From assembly GCA_003254885.1 (NCBI GenBank), contig QANT01001639.1, forward strand, positions 345 through 22,819: 22,475 nt of DNA, given 5' to 3'. Below the pieces are notes generated by a model, which was not told where the DNA came from, ran no database searches, and was given only the letters and a program-made list of their open reading frames with translations. Shown one piece after another: positions 9,011 through 18,566 of the stretch. Source of the stretch: Purshia tridentata. Its lineage: Eukaryota > Streptophyta > Magnoliopsida > Rosales > Rosaceae. A program made the position numbers and the translations under genes. Position 1 is the first letter of the stretch, and every line of letters begins with the position of its first letter.

Positions 9011-11600
9011 ATGGTTAAGTCCAAGTTTATGTGATTGCTTCCAACCTCTTGGAAATCCGGACTGTTACTGAAATTACCAGATGAGCTAGACTGAGAAATA
9101 TTGTGTTCATCAGATGACGGCCACAACTCTCTCTCTTGTTGGTACTCTGTCGTCATCATTGGAGGAGTAAACGCTAAAGAGAGCTCACAAATTTCATTTA
9201 GTTGACAAGTTTCTTCTTCTATAAAAAATCTACTAAATACTGATGTATGAGTATCCTGTAAAGATTTTGTGGGAATTAATTAATTACTTCATCAGGAAGC
9301 AATATAACATAAAATAACTAACAAGTGTAATAACACATCATTTGGAATCTAAATTTAAGATCTCTTGAATACAAAAAGAGAAAAAGAAAGTTTTAAGTGT
9401 GACATAACGTAACAGATGCAAATGGCAACAAAATCAGCTTCTCAAGGGAAACTTACCTACTGTCGTTGTATAGAATAGGTGTCTCACATCTTGCATCACT
9501 ATGACTAACATATAATAAATGAATGTGAGACACTCATTCTAGCTATAGACACTTATTCTATGCAACGGCGTAATGAAGTAAGTCTTTCTCATCAAAACCT
9601 GATTTGGTGTCAATATATATATGAGATTATATATATGTGTGTGTTTGTGTGTGAGATTAAAGTAGTACCTGATGAATAGCCTGTTGTTTGCCTGCAGCTT
9701 CCTGATCTTTTATTAGCATATTATGCCAATTTATTTCGTTATCATCAGATTCATAATACATTACATGTTCCAAGTCCTTCACCTCATGTCTTAAATAATT
9801 TCCCAGGGGCCTGCAGATCAGGTGAACAAATTTTAAAGAGAAAAAGAAAACAAAAACATTTTGCATGCATTATTAAGCTTGAATTAAAGAGATATATAAA
9901 TATAACATTGCTCTTCATGCAGCTCATAAAGAATATTAAGAATCGATTGACAAAGCAACAGCTGAAACTTTAAGTTGTGATTGCAAATTAAAACATTATG
10001 AAATTAACGAGGAGAAGCTAATTAATCTGCCTATATCGAAAAAGTGACACGACAATTTACAATATATATATCTGATTTGTTCATTGGGCTTTGACCAAAG
10101 AAAATATATGTTCAATGGGTTTTAACCTCATCCTGTATATATATTCCTATTAGACAGACATATATATAAGTGGAGTTGAGAATGTGCATGTAGATTATAC
10201 CTTTGAGAGTAAGTTGAGAAACTGGAGAAGACAGCTCTGCTATCATCTTTCGAATGGGATCTATTTTCACGGTGATTCATTGGCAGAAAAAAATTGATGC
10301 TGTTACCCTTCACGCTCCTGTACATCTAACAATCAATATCCACAATCTCTTTCAATTAATTATTCATACTCAGACGACATCTTTAAAGCTAGAGTTTATA
10401 TACATCAAAATATATGTCACAAAATTAAGAAAACCGTACCCATTAAACACTAGATATATAGAATATTGTCTTTGAAATAACTAGGTGTTCGGGAAATATA
10501 TATTGCTTTGACTCTAAAGGAGCCTTACTTCGATCATCTTCTTCTTCTTCTTCTTTTTTTATTTTATAAAATTTATAAATTAACTTGGTTATAGCTAGCT
10601 TTATATAGGACATGTCTCTCTTAATCAATTTATCTACTTAACCTAACCTAGAGTGAAAGGGTGATGTTCAAATTAAGGCATGGTACTGAAAGAAAAAGAA
10701 AAACGGAAAAGCAGTGTAAGCTGTTTGATCTAGTCTTGAAAACGTGGCATTATATATATAGTACGTATGCTTAAAAGTTTATTAAGCATAGCTAGTTGCA
10801 AGGTGAAAGACGAGTTAATTACTACGTTTGGTAGGAGCTAGATGCCTAGATAAGCTTGTACGTGTTTAAGTACCCATATGAATGCGGCGTGTTGATCACT
10901 ATTAGTTTTAATTAAATATATGAATTAAAAAGATTGCAACTAGATTATATATCCTGTTCATTAAAATTAAATAAATTAATATGCTTCTAATGCAGGCAGC
11001 TAAAGATTAATTAGGTCGATCAAGTTTGATTATCTGTATTAAAGCTTTAGTAAACCCCTGCCCAATTCTGTTGGCTTTAATTTAGATCCTTTAACAAAGA
11101 AGCTGATTTTAAATATTTGTTTTCATTTATAGTAATTATATGAAAAAGATGCATATATATTATATATATATATATATATATACCTGCAGATGGCTTTTGA
11201 CGTGAGAAATCTGAAGTCCCTTGACACTCATCGTCTGCATAATGCGCTTGGGTGTGGCTTCTGCAACAAATAATGCATCAATAATCAATATATAATATCC
11301 GGTTAGCAGTGCAGATTAATTTGGATTTGTTTTATCTACAAAGTGGGTTTAATTAAATTTTGAAAGTTTTCTTTATTAGCATCGAAAACTAATTAAAGAT
11401 GATGAGTATTGTAAAGTTTCGTTGCTAAAAGCAAACAAAGACTTACTGTATTTCCCACCAAGGCTTTCAACAGCTTCAACAAAGAGCTCGTGAAGTTGAG
11501 GTGTCCACCGCAGGCGTGGAAGTTCAGATTTCTTGTACCGCCTCACTCCAATTTTCTCATGGTCATGATGATGATGAGGAGAATTACAATCTTTCATCAT
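9007..11600 (-). CDS. GARP/G2-like MYB-related transcriptional repressor with EAR motif, 5 exons, 248 aa
   Basis: Minus-strand exons 11600-11447, 11260-11184, 10325-10201, 9810-9669 and 9255-9007 join in frame at GT-AG sites. The protein opens MMKDCNSPHHHHDH, then has a GARP (G2-like, SHAQKYF-type) single-MYB DNA-binding domain at about 28-81: LPRLRWTPQLHELFVEAVE, GGKYKATPKRIM, VKGLQISHVKSHLQMYRS. This resembles the plant group of At1g14600, At2g38300 and At2g42660. The rest is acidic and low in complexity (SSDEHNISQSSSSG). The extreme C-terminus reads NLDLTI, an EAR-type LxLxI motif (L244, L246, I248); a second EAR-like LSLAF is at about 191-195. EAR motifs recruit TOPLESS co-repressors, so a nuclear repressor is inferred. 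Targets are unknown. Two adjacent ATGs (11600, 11597) make the first residue ambiguous. Introns hold a MITE (intron 4) and microsatellites. It converges with the TLC gene. Confidence 0.93.
9451..9583. mobile_element. Small MITE inside GARP gene intron 4
   Basis: An inverted repeat joins about 9451-9487 (ACTTACCTACTGTCGTTG, then ATAGAATAGGTGTCT) with about 9544-9583 (AGACACTTATTCTATGCAAC, then GGCGTAATGAAGTAAGT). A nested inner pair, GTGTCTCACA/TGTGAGACAC, sits just inside. The whole unit is about 130-145 bp, non-coding, and lies between exon 4 and exon 5 of the GARP gene. Possible terminal extensions (GGGAAACTTAC at the left, GTAAGTCTTTCTC at the right) leave exact ends and the target-site duplication unresolved, so the superfamily is not assigned. 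Confidence 0.75.
10538..10555. repeat. CTT microsatellite in GARP gene intron 2
   Basis: A run of CTT units followed by a T tract lies within the minus-strand intron between exons 2 and 3. It reads as a purine-rich GAA/AAG run on the transcribed strand. Confidence 0.85.
11153..11182. repeat. TA microsatellite forming the 5' splice site of GARP intron 2
   Basis: An AT/TA dinucleotide run, broken once near 11160, ends at 11182. On the minus strand exon 2 ends CTGCAG at 11184 and the intron begins G-T-A-T-A-T straight into this run, so the donor's +2 base onward belongs to the repeat. Confidence 0.9.
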
Positions 11601-12042
11601 TTTGTTTCTGATATATTATATAATATCACAATATATATAATTGATACAAATCAATCGATCTTCACAAGATGATCGAATATATATCGGTGGTCTAGGCTTC
11701 TATACATATATAGCTAGCTAATATGAATGCAGCAGCAACGTCCATACAATTCTGAGTCTACGACCATAGACTTTTGAGAATATATTTAGTCTACGGGGCT
11801 AGCTGTTAATTAAAACCTACTTTAATTTCATTTATCATTATTTTGCTTTCTTTTGGTCTGATTATTTTAATTTCTTATAAATAAATACATGTTCTAGTCC
11901 TGAATGAGTGTAAATCAAACCCCCATATATTGATAAATAAAAAATCGCATACATTAAGATATATACAACATAATATATGTATTGTCTGACAAAAGAATAT
12001 TTAGATATAATATAATTAAAACAATACTTACTTTTAAAAGAA

Positions 12043-12073
<31 letters not shown>

Positions 12074-13270
12074 GGTGTGTGTTGAGGAAAATTTGGCTGA
12101 GACCTTTAATTTCTCTCTAACCAAATTTAATGATCAATCTTTTGTTATTTCATAATTTGAGCTTGTGAAAAACGAAGTGCATTTTGTGATTTTATAATAG
12201 TATTCATCGATCAACTCGCTTAAGCAGTGACTCATTTCATAAATTAATTTATTAATGCATGCATATATATAATGAGGTTTTTATTTTCTAATCAGTCTTG
12301 ATTTTGAATCTGATATTTAAACTAGTTAGGAATTGATGCATGTGCATAGCAGGGGCTAAAATTATAAGTGAAAAGGGAATTGTTTATAGAACAAGTCAAA
12401 GCTAGATCGAAATTATAAATGCCTTGTGAGAATATTGCTGAAGGGAACTGATTGAAGCGGCTATTTAAAGTCAAGAACAGTGATGTAATGGTACTACGTA
12501 CACTACTACTGCAATTATTTAGGTAAGTATACGGTATAAGAAGTATATATAACTTCAAATTTCATATTATATCATCAAAATTATTTGGAAAAATTAGTTG
12601 ATTAATTAAGAAATTGAAGCAATTCTCTATATGACAAATGCATAGGATACTTATTATGATTTGTATAGGTGATCGTGAGTCATTGATAATATTGTATGTG
12701 TATAGATATATTTTATAATAAATTTTCCATACATATATACGTTAATTGCCATTTTAAAAACACTTATATATCCATGTGTATTTTGAAATGCCTATATAGT
12801 ATATATATATGCTTCAAACCCTATATGTGCCAATAAAACCTAGCTAAGACATGCTTATCTTGTTGTATAAAGTTTATGGTTTTTGGATGACGAGCCAGAA
12901 GATGGCAAAGCAAAGCCAAGTAAGTCAAGGGTGTGAATTTAAAAGATCCAACCGAAGGCCATATATTTCTCCAATCAATTATATCATGTCAATAAAAGAC
13001 GGTGCCTACTTTTGTACCCATCTATGCTTCTTTGTGCTGCCGTGTTCCACACTACAATCTCTAGCTATATATTTATATATGAAGAATTCAATGTGCAAGA
13101 AAAAAGAATGAATAATTATATTAAACCCTAGAATTTGTTGTTTACCAAAGCAAACCCTAGCTAGATCGAATTTGTTGAAATTAGTTGCATGCATGGTAGT
13201 TGAAGACATCAATTCCAGTGCATGGTAAATTATGGGTCATCTATTTCATCTCATGTGGTCCCATCCCATG
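11601..13270. other. Gene-poor AT-rich intergenic region upstream of the GARP gene
   Basis: This stretch should contain the promoter of the minus-strand GARP gene in its first few hundred bases, but no TATA box stands out because the DNA is full of TATATA words. It includes a compound (AT)n(GT)n microsatellite at about 12042-12083. An 86-codon ATG frame at 12851-13111 has no recognisable features and a composition expected of random AT-rich DNA. Nothing else is supported. Confidence 0.5.
12042..12083. repeat. Compound (AT)n(GT)n microsatellite
   Basis: About ten AT units pass directly into about ten GT units with one GG interruption. It lies about 440 bp upstream of the GARP gene start codon. 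Confidence 0.95.
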
Positions 13271-13660
13271 CATATTGATACAGCGTAAGAGACCAAGGTT
13301 TACAAGTGTAAACCTAATAGAACAAGAATTCTAGAATCCACCAGGAAATTGAGAAAAAACTCAAAGTTTATTCAATAATGATCAAAAGTTCCCAAATCAA
13401 CTTAGGAAAAACCTTAAATACGTTTTTAAGAAACCTTAGGGCTAAACGAACACATAATTAAGGCCCGTGGGCTAAAACAAACTCAAATAAAATAAAATGG
13501 TCCAAAACTTTAAACGCAGTTTTGAGGCCCTAAACGACCTCGGATAGCCAAAAAAGTTTATTAGTCATTGAGTTGGAATCGTGGCGCGATTCCCTTCGAT
13601 TTGATATGTAAATCGACTGTATTCGGGCTTCGGAGCAAAGTTTAGTATAAATAATTTCCC
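13271..13660. repeat. Unclassified dispersed-repeat-like segment, possibly an LTR fragment
   Basis: Base composition and style change here: less TA-rich, with words such as GAGACCAAGG, AAACTCAAAGTTTATTC and AGGCCCGTGGGC. Two perfect short hairpins occur: GGTTTAC/GTAAACC near 13298-13315 and GGAATCG/CGATTCC at 13575-13581 and 13587-13593. This looks like an inserted transposable-element piece such as a solo or partial LTR, but I cannot find paired ends, a primer-binding site or coding sequence, so the class is open. Confidence 0.3.
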
Positions 13661-13666
13661 TCGATT

Positions 13667-13882
13667 TCATCGTTCAAGTTGCTCTTCAAATTGAATTGCC
13701 ATCCATTCTACATCACATATAAATGACAAATTCAAGAATTTTTCTTCAATTGAAAAATACAGCAAGTTACCTATTTTCGTTTCTTTGAAGCATTCCAGAT
13801 TCTCCAATGATCTCATAAAGTGTGCATGATTTTGACCCTTGATTATAAAGGGTAGGTAGTTTCCATTACTAAGCACCTAAAG
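13667..13882 (-). other. Unrecognised 69-residue open frame, possible exon remnant
   Basis: A minus-strand frame is preceded by an acceptor-like CATCTTTAG and reads VLSNGNYLPFIIKGQ, later ENLECFKETKIGNLLYF and FEEQLER, before a TGA. It has no ATG at its start, so if real it is a terminal exon or a fragment of a decayed gene. The composition is more protein-like than neighbouring random frames, but I do not recognise the family and see no partner exon upstream. It adjoins the repeat-like segment at 13271-13660. Confidence 0.2.
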
Positions 13883-13899
13883 ATGACAAAAATGTGTAA

Positions 13900-15244
13900 A
13901 CACAAGATGTTCTTAATATTGTTTATTATTATATAGCATGTTCATATACACTGTATGTATGTTCTTATTAAAAAATCGAATTGGGCATGCATGCATGCAT
14001 GCATGTTTTCTGTATTTTAATTCTAAAGGGTAAATGATAAGGAAATAGAATAATGATGAAATAATAATCGATCAATACATTAATTAAGGGGTTTTAATCC
14101 TTAATTCCTTTTGACAGTGACAAAGATAATCTTCATTATTCTGCTAGCTAAATGGCAAATGATGCAGACATCACTATTGGGTTTTAATTATATGAGCTAC
14201 TAACTTTATATAGCTGTTGCTCTGCTTCTTTTTCCAGTCAATGGAATCTTAAAAAGTTCTTCCTCCTGTCTCTCAATCTCCATATAATTCTCACGTTATC
14301 GACTGCAAAGTTCGCACAGAATATTAATATTGCTTGACTTTTGCATGCGCATGTATAGAAATGTAGAAAACAGGATCCCAAGGAATTCATAAACACACCC
14401 ATTTTCTTTTCACACCTAAATGTTAAAATGGGCCTATTTTGAATCTTTCTAAAAACTATTTTTTGTTTTCATCTATGATATTTATAGATAAAATACGAAA
14501 GGAGAACTGTTTTTAGAACAGTTTGTGAGGTTCGGCTTTAGTTTTACAAATAATTGAGGGCTTGAAAGGCATCTAACAATAATACCAACAACTTTATCTT
14601 TGTAACAGTAGATGATAACTAATGGCTTTGGGCCTGTTGGGTAGGTGGGGCCTCACTTTACAAAAGAAGACATCAATTCACAACATTTACAATGAAAACT
14701 GTTTTAGATTGATAGATGTGAAGGTCCAATACAATTTCTACCCAGAAAACCTAATGCCCTTGGGCCTATTGGATTTCTAGGGCCCATTCAAACGCTCTTT
14801 CACATCCCTCATATTGTTCTCACTTTAGAGTTTAGAGAATAGCTCATACTGTATAATGGAGGGTTTCGGGTAGAACAAACTGCTCACTGGATGTCATATT
14901 TGTCTCACTATCAGTAGCAACACTGAAGGAGCAAATTCAAGCAAAAGTTAGGACTAAAATCACCTTCAAACTCCAAACCAATGGTTAGTAAATGATGGGA
15001 ACGTCAGGAACCCCCAAATTAAATTTACAATTTCACATCCGGGGTAAGCATTTAGAGCCATTACTTGCATGAAATCATGGTTTGGTGTGGTGTGCTATTT
15101 GAGTCTGGAAACAGTAACTCAATAAAATTTAATCTAAATTTACATATTTCAATTTGAGACCCAACTTTAACTTTTCTCTAATATGGTATAAGTTGAAAAT
15201 TTATACATTGAGACCTCAAAATATCATCAAAAAAAACATCTAAT
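13900..15244. other. Intergenic region downstream of phytoene synthase
   Basis: No coding frame is credible in this stretch. The part next to 15245 must hold the 3' untranslated region of the minus-strand phytoene synthase gene. A short GCAT tandem run lies at 13985-14005. Two GGCC-containing words, CTTTGGGCCTGTTGG near 14626 and CCTTGGGCCTATTGG near 14758, are similar but too short to define a repeat. Nothing else is seen. Confidence 0.5.
13985..14005. repeat. GCAT tetranucleotide tandem repeat
   Basis: Five GCAT units plus one G form a self-complementary run. It contains several overlapping CATGCATG (RY-type) words, which bind B3-domain factors when in promoters, but here no gene start is near. 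Confidence 0.9.
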
Positions 15245-17609
15245 TCATCTTGACATCAACTGCTGAGTTAATTTTGAGGGTCCTATAATTGCCCTGCCAT
15301 AGGCCACAGGCAATGATACTAACTTCTTTGCTTTTCCTACATATGCCCTCTTTGTGAAATTGTCATAACCATTTGCTTCAATGGCATCCAGAATCTGCCT
15401 ATACAGTAACAAAGAAGCCCATACTGGCCATCTACTAGCTGAGTTGAGCTCTGAAACACCCTTCTCAGCCTCATCAAAGAACATCCTAGCTCGCTTTATT
15501 TGGCCCTTCATGAAACTTTGCCACTTGTCAGTCACTTTCCCGCGAAATATGTCGTCGTCTGATAGGCCAGCTTGGGCAAGCTCATCTTGTGGGAGATATA
15601 CTCTTCCTCTCCTTGCACTAAAGTCACAAACAAATTCATAAATTAATGACCAGATTATCCTGTAAGTGACAAAATGATGACACATAAAACATTCCTTAAT
15701 ACATGAAATGCTAAAAATGTTCATGTGTTTCTGCAATATAAGAAGAAGCTTACTCTTCTCCAACATCTCTGAGTATGTTAGTGAGCTGGTTAGCTATTCC
15801 AAGTGCCAATGCGGCATTGTAAACAGCCTCTGTTGAAGCCTTTGAGTCTGGGGATATCCCCATTACTGGAACACTCATTAGGCCGACAGTGCCAGCAACA
15901 TAGTAGCAGTAGAGGTAAAGTTCATCAAAGTTCTGGTATCTTGATTTTCTCAAGTCTAACCTCATTCCTTCTACCATGTCTTTGAAGGGCTGTCCAAAGA
16001 GAAATTTCGTATGGGGAATCATTCATTCACTTTATCAGAAAAAAGAAAATTATAAAACTGATTTTGGACATGTGGCAGTAGTAGTAGTAGTACCTGTATA
16101 TCAACTGGGTACTTGGAGACAGTATCAGATAAAGCAGCATCATACATATCATATGGTCGACCTTCAAAGAGATCAGTCAGTCTTTTCTCCCATCTGTCCA
16201 GAGCCTTGGGTGTGATGTATGAAGCATTAGGTCCATCCACTAGCTCATCTGTCCTTCTGCACCACACTGCAGAAAACAAGCCATTAATTCTCCATTTACC
16301 TTTCTAAATTATCAAATAATCTCTAAGCTTAAAGACTGCACAAATTTATTAATGTTAATGCAGCAAAGGATGGTTTCTTCAAAAGGGGCTTTGGGGTCCC
16401 AATTGTTACCTCAGTTGCACCAGAGGCAGAGGTGCTTATAGACCATGTATAAATCATATTTACATGGACTAGATAGAAATTCCAAGCACAACTTCTGTGA
16501 ACCAATGTATTGGTGAAGGATTATGAACCACAAAAATAGCAAAAGGTATTGAATGCATGATATATCTACGAACCATAAATTGCCCAAACAGCTCGTCTTC
16601 GCTCCGGTGTCATGAGCAATGTGCCTGAAAGTGACAGAAAGAAGTTGATGTAAGCAATGGCTTGCCAATCAATAAATATCAGCATCAAGTTAAAATTGCA
16701 TAAAATCTATATTTTACTGCCTGCATCAATACTTAGCGAACTAAGAACTATATGAAATATGTTATATCTTTAAATTTTGATAGCTTTGAATCTGATCTTC
16801 AGTAAAATACCATAACAATTATCTCAACTACAAGGTGAGACTAATGACCATTGAAATCTTCTCCAAAAGAATGCAAAGAATAGTTTGTATCCAATTACTC
16901 TTGGGAATCTAAATTCTCTCAAAATTTGCTCTCAGATTTCCTAACTTTGTTTTCATTTCTCAAAATTTTCATGGCAACCAAACAAATTGTCTCCGGAAGA
17001 AAAAGTCCGGACTATTCAGCCTAATGTTTGGCAAATAAAAAGGAAAAACAAAACCAAGTGGTCACCCACTTTTTTTCGGTAAGATGGGGGCCAAGTGCTC
17101 ACTCCACTTTTTACCATATAAAAAGTATATCCAAGAAAATGACTGGACCCCAACAAAGATAAGAAAATGAGTAGATAAACAAAGAGTGAACAAGAACCAC
17201 AGAAAGAGAGAAGGAAGCACTGAGAAGACCTCTTACCCAAGTAAAAAGTCTTGGCATACTCAGCGCAGACCTCACCACACCGATCATAGGCCTCATTTAG
17301 CAAATCCCAATTGGTCATGCCGTCCGTACTGCCTTCAATCCGTTCATCCAAGTCCAAAGCTTTCTCTTTGACAACGCTCCTCTGTTCTCTCACCAGAGCA
17401 GCTTGCTTCAGCACCACTTCATAGACCTTCTCTTCAGAAGACCTTGGTGGGTGCGCAACTGCACCTGAATAAGCTAAAACCCCATTTGAAAAGCTCAGCC
17501 TGGAGCACAGTTTGGACCTGCAGCTTGGCCTCCCAATTCTGGGCATCAGACTGAGCAGAGAGTTAGCATTCTCTTTGGGACTCACCACCCAAAGAAGAGA
17601 ACCAGACAT
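15245..17609 (-). CDS. PSY: Phytoene synthase (15-cis-phytoene synthase), plastid, 5 exons, 401 aa
   Basis: Minus-strand exons 17609-17237, 16624-16574, 16266-16094, 15989-15754 and 15617-15245 splice in frame at GT-AG sites. The enzyme condenses two geranylgeranyl diphosphates to phytoene, the first committed and usually rate-setting step of carotenoid synthesis in plastids. Residues 1 to about 60 (MSGSLLWVV, then Ser/Arg-rich and acid-poor) are a likely transit peptide. The conserved core starts near [20 protein letters not shown] (106-125). Both Asp-rich substrate-Mg sites are intact: DELVD at 148-152 and DVGED at 274-278, with the usual [36 protein letters not shown] and [12 protein letters not shown] contexts. 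Length is normal for plant PSY. The last coding exon is continuous through [19 protein letters not shown], where many plant PSY genes have a further intron. No frameshift or missing catalytic residue is seen. The isoform cannot be assigned without a tree. Confidence 0.98.
16074..16093. repeat. ACT/AGT microsatellite forming the 5' splice site of PSY intron 3
   Basis: The plus strand shows GCAGTAGTAGTAGTAGTACC. On the minus strand exon 3 ends ATACAG and the intron opens with GTACTACTACTACTACTGC, so the donor is the first unit of a trinucleotide run. Confidence 0.9.
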
Positions 17610-18500
17610 CACAAATTGAAAGAAGAAGAAAAATACTGAGTGATGTTTTTGCAACTGGGTTTGGTTTTGAGGTGAGGGTGTGAGCTATGGGGTTGAGAAG
17701 CTCTTATGGGGAGTGGAGGGTAAGTATAGGTTTTTGAAAGAGTCGTTGGCAAATGGGTGTCCAGTAGTTTTTTGAGCCTATACAATATAAAAAACGTTGC
17801 CCCTTTCCAGTCTTCCCTTATATTATTTGGCTTCCAAGTAGAAACTATGTGCATGTTACTGAGAGAAGCCAAATTCAAGGAATATGCTCTACTATTGCGA
17901 ACAGCTGATATGAAAATATGTGGACAGCGTTTGTAAGAGTATGTGCTTTTTTTTTCTTTGTTCTTTTTCAAGTAGTGTTTCAGTCACTGTCCGACCTGGA
18001 CGACTAAGGACTATTGATCATTTTGAATCTCACATCAGTCAACGATTCAGAATCAGTCATTTTTGTGTGCGTGGGCAATCTCATTCTCAATGTCAATGTA
18101 ATTTACCTTTAAAATCAATAAGAGCACTACAATATTAAGGAAAATTTCTAAAGGAAAATGAACTTAATGTTATCTATATGGACATACCCAAATGAAGTAG
18201 ATACTGCAGATTATCATGTAATTTTTTCCTTAAACGGTCATGATTAATACAGTTTTTTTAGTTTAACATTAACTATATTGTTATACAATGTATGAGATAG
18301 CTGTGTAAATGACTTTAGTTTGTAAATAAATTTCAAATATTGATGTGTAATTTTTCTCGTTGGTTAATAAGTTACAAGCATTTTTATTTGTTTGGTCAAA
18401 GAGTTACAAAACCTTGGAAACCTCTTGGGTGGTTAAGATTTGAGAAAGACGTGTTGAAGTGTGATTTCTAATGAGGCTGAGGTTGCATTTTATATTAGGG
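17610..18500 (-). promoter_or_regulatory. Phytoene synthase 5' leader and promoter region
   Basis: Minus-strand DNA upstream of the ATG at 17609 starts with an A/G-rich leader and has a TATA-like word (TTATATTG) at about 17783-17790, roughly 175-180 bp upstream of the ATG, which would fit a leader of about 140-150 bases. A long open frame running through 17971-17609 overlaps this leader and ends at the PSY start; it has no protein features. I saw no perfect CACGTG G-box of the type used by light-signalling factors in the near promoter. The transcription start is inferred. Confidence 0.3.
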
Positions 18501-18514
18501 GAGTGCTAGAGGGT

Positions 18515-18566
18515 CTCAAAAAGTTGTGCCTCAAATGTGCCTCAATGACAGGCACAACGTTTTGAG
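18515..18566. repeat. 17-bp inverted repeat with one mismatch
   Basis: CTCAAAAAGTTGTGCCT at 18515-18531 pairs with AGGCACAACGTTTTGAG at 18550-18566 across an 18-base spacer, with one mismatch. The stem is not followed by a poly-T as a unit and lies far from any gene end, so it is most likely one end of a degraded DNA transposon. The flank AGGGGAGTGCTAGAGGG has the look of such a terminus. Confidence 0.7.

Noticed and set aside
12851..13111. 86-codon ATG frame with a good donor-like site (CCAAGTAAGT) after MAKQSQ
   Set aside because: No partner exon or recognisable domain could be found; composition is as expected for AT-rich intergenic DNA.
17609..17971. 120-codon minus-strand frame ending at the PSY start codon
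   Set aside because: It lies in the PSY leader and promoter, its stop overlaps the start region of the real gene, and its sequence is low-complexity Lys/Ser/Pro without family features.
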